From: Streptomyces kaniharaensis
Lineage (GTDB): Bacteria; Actinomycetota; Actinomycetes; Streptomycetales; Streptomycetaceae
Assembly: GCF_009569385.1 (NCBI RefSeq)
Contig: NZ_WBOF01000001.1
Span: 3,358,001 to 3,422,000 of the forward strand
Direction of reading: 5' to 3'
DNA: 64,000 bases
Shown here: one piece after another, positions 31,654 to 42,791 of the stretch
How positions within the stretch are numbered: the first letter of the stretch is position 1
Layout of the letters: each line of letters starts with the position of its first letter
Translations under genes and position numbers: made by a program
The notes under the pieces: model-generated
What the model was told of the DNA's origin: nothing
Databases searched by the model: none
Seen by the model: the letters and a program-made list of their open reading frames with translations, nothing else

Positions 31654-33014
31654 TGAGCACTCAGCACTACGAAGAGGCGCCCGGAGCCAGCCCCGGGGCC
31701 GAGGAGGCCCAGGCCCGGGAGACCACCGAGGGCCGGGTCTTCACGGTCACCGGCGGCGACTGGGGCGAGGTGGTCGAGGCGGTCGGCCGGGCCGACGACG
31801 AGCGCATCATCGTCAACATGGGTCCGCAGCACCCGTCCACGCACGGTGTGCTGCGGCTGATCCTGGAGATCGACGGCGAGACGGTGAAGGAGGCCCGCTG
31901 CGGCGTCGGCTACCTCCACACCGGCATCGAGAAGAACATGGAGCTCCGCAACTGGGTCCAGGGCACCACCTTCGTGACCCGGATGGACTACCTGACCCCG
32001 CTGTTCAACGAGACCGCCTACTGCCTGGCGGTCGAGAAGCTGCTCGGCATCACCGGCGACATCCCGGACCGGGCCACCGTCATCCGCGTCATGATGATGG
32101 AGCTCAACCGGATCGCCTCGCACCTGGTCTGCCTCGCCACCGGCGGTATGGAGATCGGCTCCACGACGCTGATGATCTACGGGTTCCGGGACCGCGAGCT
32201 GATCCTGGACGTCTTCGAGCTGGTCACCGGCCTGCGGATGAACCACGCGTACGTCCGCCCCGGCGGCCTCGCCCAGGACCTGCCGCCCGGCGCCGTCGAC
32301 CAGATCCGCGAGGCGATCAAGGTCCTGCGCTCCCGGATGCACGAGTACGACAAACTCGCCACCGGTAACCCGGTGTTCAAGGCCCGCCTGGTGGACGTCG
32401 GCTTCCTCGACCTGCCCGGCTGCCTGGCCCTCGGCGCGACCGGCCCGATCCTGCGGGCCACCGGCCTGCCGCACGACCTGCGCAAGACCGACCCGTACTG
32501 CGGCTACGAGAACTACGACTTCGAGGTCGCGATCGCCGACAGCGCCGACTCCTTCGGTCGCTTCCTGATCCGCCTGGAGGAGATGAAGCAGTCGCTGCGG
32601 ATCGTCGAGCAGTGCCTCGACCGGCTGCGTCCCGGCCCGGTGATGGTGGCTGACAAGAAGATCGCCTGGCCCGCCCAACTCGCCGTCGGCCCCGACGGGA
32701 TGGGCAACTCGCTCGACCACATCCGCAAGATCATGGGCACCTCGATGGAGGCCCTGATCCACCACTTCAAGCTGGTCACCGAGGGCTTCCGGGTCCCGGT
32801 CGGCCAGGCGTACGCGGCGGTCGAGTCGCCCAAGGGCGAGCTGGGCGTGCACGTGGTCAGCGACGGCGGGACGCGCCCGTACCGGGTCCACTTCAGGGAC
32901 CCGTCGTTCACCAATCTGCAGACGATGGCGGCGATGTGCGAGGGCGGCCAGGTCGCCGACGTGATCGTCGCGGTGGCCGGGATCGACCCGGTGATGGGAG
33001 GCGTGGACCGGTGA
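31653..33014 (+). CDS. nuoD: NADH-quinone oxidoreductase subunit NuoD (49-kDa subunit)
   Basis: The hydrogenase-large-subunit-like protein forming the quinone chamber with NuoB. It has 453 residues with the characteristic [34 protein letters not shown] and the C-terminal [21 protein letters not shown] 50-residue acidic N-terminal extension precedes the conserved core. ATG 31653 overlaps the nuoC stop, and its stop overlaps the GTG of nuoE (GTGA). Confidence 0.97.
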   Translation: MSTQHYEEAPGASPGAEEAQARETTEGRVFTVTGGDWGEVVEAVGRADDERIIVNMGPQHPSTHGVLRLILEIDGETVKEARCGVGYLHTGIEKNMELRNWVQGTTFVTRMDYLTPLFNETAYCLAVEKLLGITGDIPDRATVIRVMMMELNRIASHLVCLATGGMEIGSTTLMIYGFRDRELILDVFELVTGLRMNHAYVRPGGLAQDLPPGAVDQIREAIKVLRSRMHEYDKLATGNPVFKARLVDVGFLDLPGCLALGATGPILRATGLPHDLRKTDPYCGYENYDFEVAIADSADSFGRFLIRLEEMKQSLRIVEQCLDRLRPGPVMVADKKIAWPAQLAVGPDGMGNSLDHIRKIMGTSMEALIHHFKLVTEGFRVPVGQAYAAVESPKGELGVHVVSDGGTRPYRVHFRDPSFTNLQTMAAMCEGGQVADVIVAVAGIDPVMGGVDR

Positions 33015-33769
33015 CAGACGTCCAGTTGGGGATGCCGGCGCTGCCGGCCAGGCCGTACCCCGAGGAGGTGCGCGCCCGGCTCGCCGCCGACGCCGCGGAG
33101 CTGATCGGCCGCTACCCGGTGGCCCGTTCGGCGCTGCTGCCGCTGCTGCACCTGGTGCAGGCCGAGGAGGGCTTCGTCAGCCCGACCGGCATCCGGTTCT
33201 GCGCCGAGCAGCTGGACCTCACCACCGCCGAGGTCACCGCGGTCGCCACCTTCTACACCATGTACCGGCGGCGTCCGGCCGGGAAGTACCACGTCGGCGT
33301 CTGCACCAACACCCTGTGCGCGGTGCTCGGCGGCGACCAGATCTTCGACGAGCTCCAGGAGCACCTGGGCATCCGCAACAACGAGACCACCGACGACGGC
33401 CAGATCTCGATCGAGCACATCGAGTGCAACGCGGCCTGCGACTACGCCCCCGTGGTGATGGTCAACTGGGAGTTCTTCGACGACCAGACCCCGGAGAGCG
33501 CCAAGCGGCTGGTCGACGACCTGCGCGCGGGCCGCGAGGTGCGGCCCACCCGCGGCGCCCGGCTGTGCGGCTTCAAGGAGACCGCCCGGATCCTGGCCGG
33601 CTTCCCCGACGAGCGCCCCGGCGCCAACGACGAGTCCGGCGCCGGCGGCGCGCCCTCGATGGCGGGCCTGCGCCTGGCCAAGGGCGAGGCCCTGCCCGGC
33701 ACCGGCGGCACCAAGGTCGTGTCACCCCGCCACGAGGAACGGCCGGGCCAGGAAGGGACCGAAGCGTGA
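33011..33769 (+). CDS. nuoE: NADH-quinone oxidoreductase subunit NuoE (24-kDa, 2Fe-2S)
   Basis: NADH-module subunit with a thioredoxin-fold 2Fe-2S cluster (N1a). Cluster cysteines are in [13 protein letters not shown] and [16 protein letters not shown]. At 252 residues it is about 80 longer than E. coli NuoE owing to a Gly/Glu-rich C-terminal tail, as is usual in actinobacteria. GTG 33011 overlaps the nuoD stop by 4 bp; its stop overlaps the ATG of nuoF. Confidence 0.96.
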   Translation: MTDVQLGMPALPARPYPEEVRARLAADAAELIGRYPVARSALLPLLHLVQAEEGFVSPTGIRFCAEQLDLTTAEVTAVATFYTMYRRRPAGKYHVGVCTNTLCAVLGGDQIFDELQEHLGIRNNETTDDGQISIEHIECNAACDYAPVVMVNWEFFDDQTPESAKRLVDDLRAGREVRPTRGARLCGFKETARILAGFPDERPGANDESGAGGAPSMAGLRLAKGEALPGTGGTKVVSPRHEERPGQEGTEA

Positions 33770-35130
33770 TGACCTCCGCCGAGCCGGCCGAGAAGCTGCT
33801 CACCCCGGTCCTGTCCGCCTCCTGGGAGGACAGGCGCCCGTGGACGCTGGCCACCTACCGCCGCCACCAGGGCTACGTGGGCCTGAAGGCGGCCCTCAAG
33901 ATGCCCCCGGACGACGTGATCGCGCTGGTAAAGGACGCCGGCCTGCGCGGCCGCGGCGGCGCCGGCTTCCCGACCGGCATGAAGTGGCAGTTCATCCCGC
34001 AGAACGACGGCAAGCCGCACTACCTGGTGGTCAACGCGGACGAGTCCGAGCCGGGCACCTGCAAGGACATCCCGCTGCTGTTCGCCAACCCGCACGCGCT
34101 GATCGAGGGGATGATCATCGCCTCGTACGCGATCCGCTGCGACCACGCGTTCATCTACCTGCGCGGCGAGGTCGTCCCGGTGCTGCGCCGCCTGCACGCG
34201 GCGGTCGCGGAGGCGTACGAGGCGGGGCTGCTGGGCCGGAACATCCTCCGCTCCGGCGTCGACCTCGACATCACCGTGCACGCCGGCGCCGGCGCCTACA
34301 TCTGCGGCGAGGAGACGGCGCTGCTCGACTCGCTGGAGGGCCGCCGCGGCCAGCCCCGGTTGCGGCCCCCGTTCCCGGCCATCGCGGGCCTGTACGCCTG
34401 TCCGACGGTGGTCAACAACGTCGAGTCGATCGCGTCGGTGCCGCCGATCCTGGCCCGGGGCAAGGAGTGGTTCAAGAGCCTGGGCACCGAGAAGTCCCCC
34501 GGCTTCACGCTCTACTCGCTGTCCGGCCACGTCACCAACCCGGGCCAGTACGAGGCCCCGCTGGGCATCACGCTGCGCCAGCTGCTGGACATGAGCGGCG
34601 GCGTCCGCGCCGGCCACCGGCTCAAGTTCTGGACCCCGGGCGGCTCGTCCACCCCGATGTTCACCGACGAGCACCTGGACGTTCCGCTGGACTACGAGGG
34701 CGTCGGCGCGGCCGGCTCGATGCTCGGCACCAAGGCCCTGCAGATCTTCGACGAGACGACCTGCGTGGTGCGGGCCGTCACCCGCTGGACCGAGTTCTAC
34801 GCCCACGAGTCCTGCGGCAAGTGCACCCCGTGCCGCGAAGGCACCTACTGGCTGGTCCAGTTGCTCAAGCGGATCGAGGCCGGTGAGGGCGTCGACGGGG
34901 ATCTGGAGAAGCTCCTCGACATCGCCGACAACATCAACGGCAAGTCCTTCTGCGCGCTCGGCGACGGCGCGGCCAGCCCGATCGTCTCCTCGCTGCAGCA
35001 CTTCCGGGCCGAGTACGAGCAGCACCTGGCCGAGCGCCGCTGCCCGTTCGACCCGGCCGCCTCCACCGTCTGGGCCGACGGGTCCCGCCCCGGCCACCAG
35101 TCCGCCACCGAAAGGGAGGTGCACGCGTGA
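33769..35130 (+). CDS. nuoF: NADH-quinone oxidoreductase subunit NuoF (51-kDa, FMN/NADH binding)
   Basis: Oxidises NADH through FMN and passes electrons to cluster N3. The 453-residue protein shows the NADH/FMN site [46 protein letters not shown] and the 4Fe-4S motif [15 protein letters not shown] 33769 was used; a GTG directly before it (33766) is in frame. The stop overlaps nuoG by 4 bp (GTGA). All NADH-module genes (E, F, G) are present, so this complex should accept NADH. Confidence 0.97.
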   Translation: MTSAEPAEKLLTPVLSASWEDRRPWTLATYRRHQGYVGLKAALKMPPDDVIALVKDAGLRGRGGAGFPTGMKWQFIPQNDGKPHYLVVNADESEPGTCKDIPLLFANPHALIEGMIIASYAIRCDHAFIYLRGEVVPVLRRLHAAVAEAYEAGLLGRNILRSGVDLDITVHAGAGAYICGEETALLDSLEGRRGQPRLRPPFPAIAGLYACPTVVNNVESIASVPPILARGKEWFKSLGTEKSPGFTLYSLSGHVTNPGQYEAPLGITLRQLLDMSGGVRAGHRLKFWTPGGSSTPMFTDEHLDVPLDYEGVGAAGSMLGTKALQIFDETTCVVRAVTRWTEFYAHESCGKCTPCREGTYWLVQLLKRIEAGEGVDGDLEKLLDIADNINGKSFCALGDGAASPIVSSLQHFRAEYEQHLAERRCPFDPAASTVWADGSRPGHQSATEREVHA

Positions 35131-37703
35131 CGATCACAGAGCCATCCGCCGCCACGGGCGACAAGGCCCGGGTCGAGCTGGTCACGCTCACCATCGACGG
35201 CGTCGAAGTGCAGGTCCCCAAGGGGACGTTGGTGATCCGGGCCGCCGAGCGGATCGGCACCCAGATCCCGCGCTTCTGCGACCACCCGCTGCTCGACCCG
35301 GCCGGCGCCTGCCGGCAGTGCATCGTCGAGATCGAGGGCCAGCGCAAGCCCGTCGCGTCCTGCACCATCCCGGTCGCCGAGGGCATGGTGGTCCGCACCC
35401 AGCTCAGCTCGCCGGTGGCCGAGAAGGCCCAGCGCGGCGTGATGGAGCTGCTGCTGATCAACCACCCGCTGGACTGCCCGGTCTGCGACAAGGGCGGCGA
35501 GTGCCCGCTGCAGAACCAGGCGATGTCCACCGGCGACGCCGACTCCCGCTTCGAGGGGATGAAGCGCACCTACGAGAAGCCCGTCCCGATCAGCAGCCAG
35601 GTGCTGCTGGACCGGGAGCGCTGCGTGCTGTGCGCGCGCTGCACCCGCTTCTCGCAGCAGATCGCGGGGGACCCGTTCATCGACCTGGTCGAGCGCGGCG
35701 CGCTCCAGCAGGTCGGCACCGGCCAGGGCGACGACTTCGAGTCCTACTTCTCCGGCAACACCATCCAGATCTGCCCGGTCGGCGCGCTGACCTCGGCGGC
35801 CTACCGTTTCCGCTCCCGCCCGTTCGACCTGGTCTCCTCGCCGAGCGTCTGCGAGCACTGCGCCTCCGGCTGCGCCCAGCGCACCGACCACCGGCGCGGC
35901 AAGGTGCTGCGGCGCCTGGCCGGCGAGGACCCGGCGGTCAACGAGGAGTGGAACTGCGACAAGGGCCGGTTCGCCTTCCGGTACGCCCAGCAGCGCGACC
36001 GGATCACCACTCCGCTGGTCCGCGAGGACGGCGAACTCGTGCCCGCTTCCTGGCCGGAGGCGCTGGCCCGGGCAGCCGCGGGCTTGCGCGGCGCCCGCAC
36101 CGGCGTGCTGGCCGGCGGCCGGGTCACCGTCGAGGACGCCTACGCGTACGCGAAGTTCGCGCGCGTGGTGCTCGGCACCAACGACGTCGACTTCCGGGCC
36201 CGCCCGCACAGCGGCGAGGAGGCGGACTTCCTGGCCGCCGCCGTCGCCGGACGCGGCGTGGACGTGGACGGTGCGGGCCTCACCTACGAGGACCTGGAGC
36301 AGGCGCCGGCCGTCCTGCTGGCGGGCTTCGAGCCCGAGGAGGAGTCGCCGATCGTCTTCCTGCGGCTGCGCAAGGCCTGCCGCAGCCGCGGCCTCAAGGT
36401 GTTCTCGGTGGCCGCGTTCGCCTCCCGGGGCCTGGCCAAGCTGCGCGGCGCGCTGCTGCCGGCCGCCCCCGGCACCGAGCCGGAGTGGTTCGCGGCCCTG
36501 GCCGCAGACGAGCCGCTGAACGACGACGCCGGGCAGGCCGCCGAACTGCTGCGCAGCCCCGGTGCGGTGATCCTCGCGGGCGAGCGGCTGGCCGCGGTCC
36601 CCGGCGCGCTGACCACGGTGCTGCGCCTCGCGCACGCCACCGGCGCCCGGCTGGCCTGGGTGCCGCGCCGGGCCGGCGAGCGGGGCGCGGTGGAGGCGGG
36701 CGCGCTGCCCGGGCTGCTGCCCGGGGGCCGTCCGGTGGCCGCCCCGGCCGCGCGGGCCGAGGCCGCCGCCGCGTGGGGGGTCCCCGACCTGCCGTCCCGG
36801 CTCGGCCGGGACACCGAGCAGATCCTCAAGGCCGCCGCGCACGGCGAGCTGGACGCGCTGCTGGTCGGCGGCGTCGACCCGGACGACCTGCCGGATCCGG
36901 CGCTCGCCGACGAGGCGCTGGCCGCGGTGCCGTTCGTGGTGTCGCTGGAGCTGCGCCCGTCGGCCGTCACCGCGCGAGCCGACGTGGTGCTGCCGGTGGC
37001 CGCGGTGGCCGAGAAGGCCGGCACCTTCCTGGACTGGGAGGGCCGGGTGCGGATGTTCGAGTCGGCGCTCAAGCCGGACCAGCAGATGGGCCGTCACCTG
37101 CATTCGGACGTCCGGGTGCTGGACATGCTGGCGGACGCGCTGGGCCACCGGCTCGGCCTGCCCGACGTCCGCGCCGCCCGGCTGGAGCTGGACCGGTTCA
37201 CGCCGTGGACCGGCGAGCGGGCCGCCGACCCGGCCGCGCACCCCGGCCTGCTGCCCCGCCCGGCCGCCGGGCAGGCGGTGCTGGCCGGGTGGCGCCAGCT
37301 GCTCGACAACGGCACGCTCCAGCAGGGCGATCCGCACCTGGCCGGCACCCGGCACAGGGCGGTCGCCCGGATCTCGGCCGCCACCGCGAAGGAGCTCGGC
37401 GCGAAGGAGCTCGGCGCGGAGGTCGGGGCGGACGAGACCGCGGGTCGCGCCCTGCGGCTGACCGGCCCGGCGGGCTCGCTCACCCTGCCGCTGGAGATCA
37501 CCGACTCGCTGCCCGACCGCACGGTCTGGATCCCGCTCAACTCCACGCCGGGCGGCGCCTACCGCACGCTCGGCACCACCGTCGGACACCTGGTCACGAT
37601 CGCCGCCGCGGACCTCGAACCCGCCGTGCGGGACGGGGCCGACGGCGAAGAGGCCACCGAGGCCACCGAGGCCACCGAGGCCACCGAAGGGGAGGACCGA
37701 TGA
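35127..37703 (+). CDS. nuoG: NADH-quinone oxidoreductase subunit NuoG (75-kDa, multiple Fe-S)
   Basis: Large iron-sulfur subunit of the NADH module, 858 residues. The N-terminal ferredoxin-like part has [17 protein letters not shown] (2Fe-2S), [16 protein letters not shown] and [10 protein letters not shown] (4Fe-4S), then CEHCASGC at the start of the molybdopterin-oxidoreductase-like domain, which lacks an active molybdenum centre in this family. GTG 35127 overlaps the nuoF stop. The extreme C-terminus is an E-A-T repeat encoded by GAGGCCACC units (about 37650-37686). Its stop overlaps the nuoH ATG. Confidence 0.96.
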   Translation: MTITEPSAATGDKARVELVTLTIDGVEVQVPKGTLVIRAAERIGTQIPRFCDHPLLDPAGACRQCIVEIEGQRKPVASCTIPVAEGMVVRTQLSSPVAEKAQRGVMELLLINHPLDCPVCDKGGECPLQNQAMSTGDADSRFEGMKRTYEKPVPISSQVLLDRERCVLCARCTRFSQQIAGDPFIDLVERGALQQVGTGQGDDFESYFSGNTIQICPVGALTSAAYRFRSRPFDLVSSPSVCEHCASGCAQRTDHRRGKVLRRLAGEDPAVNEEWNCDKGRFAFRYAQQRDRITTPLVREDGELVPASWPEALARAAAGLRGARTGVLAGGRVTVEDAYAYAKFARVVLGTNDVDFRARPHSGEEADFLAAAVAGRGVDVDGAGLTYEDLEQAPAVLLAGFEPEEESPIVFLRLRKACRSRGLKVFSVAAFASRGLAKLRGALLPAAPGTEPEWFAALAADEPLNDDAGQAAELLRSPGAVILAGERLAAVPGALTTVLRLAHATGARLAWVPRRAGERGAVEAGALPGLLPGGRPVAAPAARAEAAAAWGVPDLPSRLGRDTEQILKAAAHGELDALLVGGVDPDDLPDPALADEALAAVPFVVSLELRPSAVTARADVVLPVAAVAEKAGTFLDWEGRVRMFESALKPDQQMGRHLHSDVRVLDMLADALGHRLGLPDVRAARLELDRFTPWTGERAADPAAHPGLLPRPAAGQAVLAGWRQLLDNGTLQQGDPHLAGTRHRAVARISAATAKELGAKELGAEVGADETAGRALRLTGPAGSLTLPLEITDSLPDRTVWIPLNSTPGGAYRTLGTTVGHLVTIAAADLEPAVRDGADGEEATEATEATEATEGEDR

Positions 37704-39028
37704 CCCCGCAGCCGTACGAGACGCTCCAGTTCTTCGGCCACGACCCCTGGTGGCTGGTCCTGCTGAAGGCGGTCTTCTGCTTCGCCTTCCTGGTCCTGAC
37801 CGTGCTGATCGCCATCGTGTGGGAGCGCAAGGTGGTGGCCTGGATGCAGCTGCGCATCGGGCCGAACCGGCACGGCCCCTGGGGAATGCTGCAGTCCCTC
37901 GCGGACGGCGTGAAGCTGGCCCTCAAGGAAGACCTGGTGGTCAAGGGCTCGGACAAGGTGGTCTACATCCTGGCCCCGATCGTCGCCGCCGTTCCGGCCT
38001 TCATGGCCTTCGCGGTGATCCCGTTCGGCCCGGCCGGCGACGAGGTGTCGATCTTCGGCACCCGCACCGCGATGCAGCTGACCGACTTCCCGGTGGCGCT
38101 GCTCTACATCCTGGCCACCGCCTCGGTCGGCATCTACGGCATCGTGCTGGCCGGCTGGTCCTCCGGTTCGACGTACCCGCTGCTGGGCGGGCTGCGCTCG
38201 TCCGCGCAGATGATCAGCTACGAGATCGCGATGGGTCTGTCCTTCGCGGCGGTGTTCATCTACTCGGGCTCGATGTCGACCTCGGAGATCGTCGCCCACC
38301 AGCAGCCGACGTGGTTCGCGGCGCTGCTGCCGGTGTCGTTCATCGTCTACATCATCTCGATGGTCGGCGAGACGAACCGGGCGCCGTTCGACCTCCCGGA
38401 GGCCGAGGGCGAGCTGGTCGGCGGTTTCAACACCGAGTACTCCTCGCTGAAGTTCGCGATGTTCATGCTGGCCGAGTACGTCAACATGGTGACCGTCTCG
38501 GCCGTCGCCGCCACCCTGTTCCTGGGCGGCTGGCGGGCCCCCTGGCCGGTGTCCACGTTCTGGGAGGGCGCCAACCACGGCTGGTGGCCACTGCTGTGGA
38601 TCACGCTGAAGATCCAGCTCCTGCTGTTCTTCTTCATCTGGCTGCGCGGCACTCTTCCCCGGTTCCGCTACGACCAGTTCATGAAGCTCGGCTGGAAGGT
38701 GCTGATCCCGGTCTCGCTGGTGTGGCTGGTGCTGATCGCCAGCGTCCGGGCGCTGCGCAACGAGGGCTACGCCTTCGGCCAGGTGGTGCTGTACGTCGGC
38801 GGCCCGGTCGGGGTGATCCTGCTGATCGCTCTGCTGCGAGACTTCCTGCGCAAGGCGCCGGAGCCCCAGGCACCCCACCCGCCGGGAGAGTTCGACCCGA
38901 TGGCCGGCGGCTACCCGGTGCCCCCGATGCCGGGTCAGCAGCTGCCGCCCGTGCCGCGCCGGCGCAGCCGCGCCCCGAAGCAACTCCAGGACGCCCTCAA
39001 CGGGGCCGACCATTCCGAAGGGAGCTGA
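37700..39028 (+). CDS. nuoH: NADH-quinone oxidoreductase subunit NuoH
   Basis: Membrane subunit that joins the peripheral arm and forms the quinone entry channel. The 442 residues contain about eight helices and the conserved [38 protein letters not shown] and [18 protein letters not shown] Pro-rich cytoplasmic tail of about 60 residues ([19 protein letters not shown]) extends beyond E. coli NuoH and is common in streptomycetes. ATG 37700 overlaps the nuoG stop. Confidence 0.97.
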   Translation: MTPQPYETLQFFGHDPWWLVLLKAVFCFAFLVLTVLIAIVWERKVVAWMQLRIGPNRHGPWGMLQSLADGVKLALKEDLVVKGSDKVVYILAPIVAAVPAFMAFAVIPFGPAGDEVSIFGTRTAMQLTDFPVALLYILATASVGIYGIVLAGWSSGSTYPLLGGLRSSAQMISYEIAMGLSFAAVFIYSGSMSTSEIVAHQQPTWFAALLPVSFIVYIISMVGETNRAPFDLPEAEGELVGGFNTEYSSLKFAMFMLAEYVNMVTVSAVAATLFLGGWRAPWPVSTFWEGANHGWWPLLWITLKIQLLLFFFIWLRGTLPRFRYDQFMKLGWKVLIPVSLVWLVLIASVRALRNEGYAFGQVVLYVGGPVGVILLIALLRDFLRKAPEPQAPHPPGEFDPMAGGYPVPPMPGQQLPPVPRRRSRAPKQLQDALNGADHSEGS

Positions 39029-39034
39029 TCCGGG

Positions 39035-39646
39035 ATGCCGTCCGACCACACACCTGCGTCCCAAGGGCCCGAGCGGCCCGACCGGCCGTCGATCCTCGGC
39101 CCGGCCGCCGGCTTCGGCGTGACCTTCAGGGCCATGTTCAAGAAGCGGCTCACCGAGCAGTACCCGGAGCAGAAGAAGCCCACCGCCCCGCGCTTCCACG
39201 GCCGCCATCAGCTGAACCGGCACCCGGACGGCCTGGAGAAGTGCGTCGGCTGCGAGCTGTGCGCCTGGGCCTGCCCGGCGGACGCGATCTACGTCGAGGG
39301 CGCGGACAACCGGGACGAGGAGCGTTACTCGCCGGGTGAGCGCTACGGCGCGGTGTACCAGATCAACTACGCCCGCTGCATCCTGTGCGGGCTGTGCATC
39401 GAGGCCTGCCCGACCCGGGCGCTGACCATGACGAACGAGTACGAGCTCGCGGACTCCTCCCGCCGGGACCTGATCTTCACCAAGGAGCAGCTGCTGGTGG
39501 GCCTGTCCGAGGGCATGGTCGACACCCCGCACGCGATCTTCCCGGGCGCCGACGAGGGCGCGTACTACCGGGGCGAGATCACGGGGGCGGCGCCGGGGAC
39601 GGTCCAGCAGGAGCGTACCGACCGGGAGAATGAGGCCCAGCAGTGA
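39035..39646 (+). CDS. nuoI: NADH-quinone oxidoreductase subunit NuoI (two 4Fe-4S clusters)
   Basis: Peripheral-arm subunit that carries electrons to N2 through clusters N6a and N6b. The 203-residue protein has two ferredoxin motifs, [12 protein letters not shown] and [12 protein letters not shown]. It begins with an amphipathic segment ([20 protein letters not shown]) that lies on the membrane. ATG 39035 follows GAAGGGAGC and is 6 bp from the nuoH stop. Its stop overlaps the GTG of nuoJ. Confidence 0.97.
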   Translation: MPSDHTPASQGPERPDRPSILGPAAGFGVTFRAMFKKRLTEQYPEQKKPTAPRFHGRHQLNRHPDGLEKCVGCELCAWACPADAIYVEGADNRDEERYSPGERYGAVYQINYARCILCGLCIEACPTRALTMTNEYELADSSRRDLIFTKEQLLVGLSEGMVDTPHAIFPGADEGAYYRGEITGAAPGTVQQERTDRENEAQQ

Positions 39647-40557
39647 TCACACGTCTCGCGGAAGCCACTGGGACGACCTCCACCGGCGAGGCCGTCCAGT
39701 TCTGGGTGCTCGCGGTGATCGCGGTCGGCGGCGCGCTCGGCATGCTGCTGATGAGGAGGGCCGTGCACAGCGCGCTCTGCCTGGCGGCCACCATGCTGGC
39801 GCTGGCGGTCTGTTACATGGCCCAGGGCGCGGTGTTCCTGGGCGTGGTGCAGATCGTCGTCTACACCGGCGCGATCATGATGCTGTTCCTGTTCGTGGTG
39901 ATGCTGGTGGGTGTCACCAGTGCGGACTCGCTGAGGGAGCAGCTGAGGGGCCAGCGGTTCGCCGCGGTGCTGTGCGGGCTCGGCTTCGGCGTGCTGCTGA
40001 TCGCCGGGATCGCGAACGCGAGGCTGGACCACTTCACCGGCCTGCACGAGGCGAACGCCGAGGGCAACGTGCCCGGTCTGGCCCGGCTGATCTTCACCCG
40101 GTACGTCTGGGCGTTCGAGGTCACCGGCGCGCTGCTGATCACGGCGGCGGTCGCGGCGATGGTGCTGACCCACCGGGAGCACGTGACGGCCCCGAGGACG
40201 CAGCGCGAGCTGGCCGCCCAGCGGGTCAAGGACAACATCCAGGTGCCGCCGATGCCGGCGCCGGGCGTGTACGCGCGGCACAACGCGGTGGACGTTCCGG
40301 CGTTGCTGCCGGACGGCACGGTCGCCGAGGAGTCGGTGATGGAGACGCTGCGTCAGCGCGGCCAGATCCGGGACGTCAGTCAGGCGATGCTGCAGCGGAT
40401 GGCCGAGTTGGAGAACACCACGGCGGACTGGCTGGGCCGGCCGTCGTCCGAGCGGCCGCCGGTCACCGGGCCGCGCAAGTCCCTGGAGCCGGTGTCGGCC
40501 GACAACGGCGCGGGCAACGGGAAGCACCCGAAGGCCGACGAGGAGGGCGCGGAGTGA
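39643..40557 (+). CDS. nuoJ: NADH-quinone oxidoreductase subunit NuoJ
   Basis: Membrane subunit of complex I with five helices (residues about 20-180), including the conserved [20 protein letters not shown] with the pi-bulge region of TM3. The 304 residues exceed E. coli NuoJ (184) because of a charged cytoplasmic C-terminal extension of roughly 120 residues, seen in many actinobacteria. GTG 39643 overlaps the nuoI stop; its stop overlaps the nuoK GTG. Confidence 0.96.
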   Translation: MITRLAEATGTTSTGEAVQFWVLAVIAVGGALGMLLMRRAVHSALCLAATMLALAVCYMAQGAVFLGVVQIVVYTGAIMMLFLFVVMLVGVTSADSLREQLRGQRFAAVLCGLGFGVLLIAGIANARLDHFTGLHEANAEGNVPGLARLIFTRYVWAFEVTGALLITAAVAAMVLTHREHVTAPRTQRELAAQRVKDNIQVPPMPAPGVYARHNAVDVPALLPDGTVAEESVMETLRQRGQIRDVSQAMLQRMAELENTTADWLGRPSSERPPVTGPRKSLEPVSADNGAGNGKHPKADEEGAE

Positions 40558-40853
40558 ATCCGGTCAACTACCTTTATCTCTCGGCCCTGTTGTTCACCAT
40601 CGGTGCGGCCGGTGTGCTGATCCGGCGGAACGCGATCGTGCTGTTCATGTGCGTCGAGCTGATGCTGAACGCCTCGAACCTGGCGCTGGTCACCTTCTCC
40701 CGGCTGCACGGCACCCTGGACGGCCAGATCATCGCGTTCTTCACCATGGTGGTCGCGGCGGCCGAGGTCGTGGTGGGCCTCGCGATCATCGTCTCCATCT
40801 TCAGGACCAGGCACTCCGCTTCGGTCGACGACAGCAACCTGATGAAGCTGTAG
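40554..40853 (+). CDS. nuoK: NADH-quinone oxidoreductase subunit NuoK
   Basis: A small 99-residue, three-helix proton-channel subunit of complex I. The functional glutamates lie in [16 protein letters not shown] and [19 protein letters not shown] 40554 overlaps the nuoJ stop by 4 bp. The size is exactly typical. Confidence 0.97.
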   Translation: MNPVNYLYLSALLFTIGAAGVLIRRNAIVLFMCVELMLNASNLALVTFSRLHGTLDGQIIAFFTMVVAAAEVVVGLAIIVSIFRTRHSASVDDSNLMKL

Positions 40854-40867
40854 GCGGAGGGCCTTCG

Positions 40868-42763
40868 GTGAACTCTCTCATTCCGCTGCTCGTGGCGGCT
40901 CCGTTGGCCGGTGCCGCCCTGCTGCTGCTCGGTGGCCGGGCGCTGGACCGGACCGGCCACTGGCTGGCCACCGCGCTCGCGGCGCTCTCGTTCGGCTTCG
41001 GCCTCGCGCTGTTCTCGGACATGCTGGGCCGCGACACCGCGCACCGGGCGGTCACGACGCACCTGTTCAGCTGGATCCCGGTGAACGGTTTCCAGGCCGA
41101 CGTGTCGTTCCTGCTCGACCAGCTGTCGATGACGTTCGTCCTGCTGATCACCGGCGTCGGCACGCTGATCCACCTCTACTCGGTCGGCTACATGGCGCAC
41201 GACGAGCGCCGTCGCCAGTTCTTCGCGTACCTGAACCTGTTCCTGGCCGCCATGCTGCTGCTGGTGGTCGCGGACAACTACCTGCTGCTGTACGTCGGTT
41301 GGGAGGGCGTGGGCCTCGCCTCGTACCTGCTGATCGGGTTCTGGCAGCACAAGCCGAGCGCGGCGACGGCCGCCAAGAAGGCGTTCATCGTCAACCGCGT
41401 CGGCGACATGGGCCTGTCGATCGCGATCATGCTGATGTTCGTCGAGTTCGGCTCCTTCGCCTTCGGCCCGGTGTTCGGCGGGGCGAGCCGGGCGAGCGAG
41501 GGCACGCTGACGGCGATCGGCCTGATGCTGCTGCTGGCGGCCTGCGGCAAGTCGGCGCAGGTGCCGCTGCAGTCCTGGCTCGGGGACGCGATGGAGGGCC
41601 CGACCCCGGTCTCGGCCCTGATCCACGCGGCCACCATGGTGACCGCGGGCGTCTACCTGATCACCCGCTCCGCCGCGATCTTCAACCTGGCGCCGGACGC
41701 GCAGACCGCCGTGGTGGTGGTCGGCGCGGTCACGCTGCTGTTCGGTGCGATCGTCGGTTGCGCGAAGGACGACATCAAGAAGGCGCTGGCCGGCTCGACC
41801 ATGTCGCAGATCGGCTACATGATCCTCGCGGCCGGCCTCGGCCCGATCGGCTACGCCTTCGCGATCATGCACCTGGTGACGCACGGCTTCTTCAAGGCCG
41901 GGCTGTTCCTCGGCGCCGGGTCGGTCATGCACGGCATGAACGACGAGGTGGACATGCGTCGTTACGGCGGCCTGCGCAGGTACATGCCGGTCACCTTCGT
42001 CACCTTCGGCCTCGGCTACCTGGCCATCATCGGCTTCCCGGGCCTGTCCGGCTTCTTCTCCAAGGACAAGATCATCGAGGCGGCCTTCGCCAAGGGCGGC
42101 ACCGAGGGCTGGCTCCTCGGCCTGTGCGCACTCGTCGGCGCGGCCGTCACGGCGTTCTACATGACCCGGGTGATGCTGCTGACCTTCTTCGGCGAGCAGC
42201 GCTGGCGGGCGGACGCGGAGGGCAACGCCCCGCACCCGCACGAGTCGCCGAGGACGATGACGGTGCCGATGATCCTGCTGGCCGTCGGTTCGGTCTTCGC
42301 CGGCGGGCTGTTCGTGTTCAACGACTCGTTCCTGACCTGGCTGGAGCCGGTCACCGGCTACGAGGAGGGCAACTCGCCGCTCACCCCGCTGGCGGTCACC
42401 CTGCTCACCACGGCCTGCATGCTGGCCGGCGTCGGCGTCTCGTACCTGATGTACGGCCGCTCCGCCGTCCCCGTGGTGCCTCCGGTCGGCTCCCCGCTCA
42501 CCCGGGCCGCCCGCCGTGACCTGCTCCAGGACGACTTCAACCGCGCCGTCCTGGTCCGTCCCGGCTCGGCGCTGACCGCGACGCTGGTCTTCTTCGACAG
42601 CCGCGGCCTGGACGGCTTCGTCAACGGCCTGGCCGCCACGATCGGTGGCCTCTCCGGGCGGCTGCGGCGGATCCAGAACGGCTTCGTCCGCTCGTACGCG
42701 CTCTCCATGTTCGGCGGCACGCTGGTGCTGGTCGCCACGACTCTCCTGATGAGGTCCGTCTGA
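40868..42763 (+). CDS. nuoL: NADH-quinone oxidoreductase subunit NuoL (antiporter-like proton pump)
   Basis: The distal proton-pumping subunit, 631 residues, with about 15 helices and the long lateral helix at the C-terminus ([20 protein letters not shown] onward). Key charged residues are present in [18 protein letters not shown] (the glutamate of TM5), [20 protein letters not shown] and [23 protein letters not shown] 40868 has CGGAGGG 7 nt upstream and is 14 bp after nuoK. Confidence 0.97.
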   Translation: MNSLIPLLVAAPLAGAALLLLGGRALDRTGHWLATALAALSFGFGLALFSDMLGRDTAHRAVTTHLFSWIPVNGFQADVSFLLDQLSMTFVLLITGVGTLIHLYSVGYMAHDERRRQFFAYLNLFLAAMLLLVVADNYLLLYVGWEGVGLASYLLIGFWQHKPSAATAAKKAFIVNRVGDMGLSIAIMLMFVEFGSFAFGPVFGGASRASEGTLTAIGLMLLLAACGKSAQVPLQSWLGDAMEGPTPVSALIHAATMVTAGVYLITRSAAIFNLAPDAQTAVVVVGAVTLLFGAIVGCAKDDIKKALAGSTMSQIGYMILAAGLGPIGYAFAIMHLVTHGFFKAGLFLGAGSVMHGMNDEVDMRRYGGLRRYMPVTFVTFGLGYLAIIGFPGLSGFFSKDKIIEAAFAKGGTEGWLLGLCALVGAAVTAFYMTRVMLLTFFGEQRWRADAEGNAPHPHESPRTMTVPMILLAVGSVFAGGLFVFNDSFLTWLEPVTGYEEGNSPLTPLAVTLLTTACMLAGVGVSYLMYGRSAVPVVPPVGSPLTRAARRDLLQDDFNRAVLVRPGSALTATLVFFDSRGLDGFVNGLAATIGGLSGRLRRIQNGFVRSYALSMFGGTLVLVATTLLMRSV

Positions 42764-42791
42764 TGACTCGTCCCCCAAGCGAGGTGGGAGC

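Noticed and set aside
34845-37589. A 914-codon open frame antisense to nuoG
   Set aside because: Long antisense frames are expected in very GC-rich DNA; the sense strand carries a complete NuoG with all cofactor motifs, and the antisense product is low-complexity with no domain.
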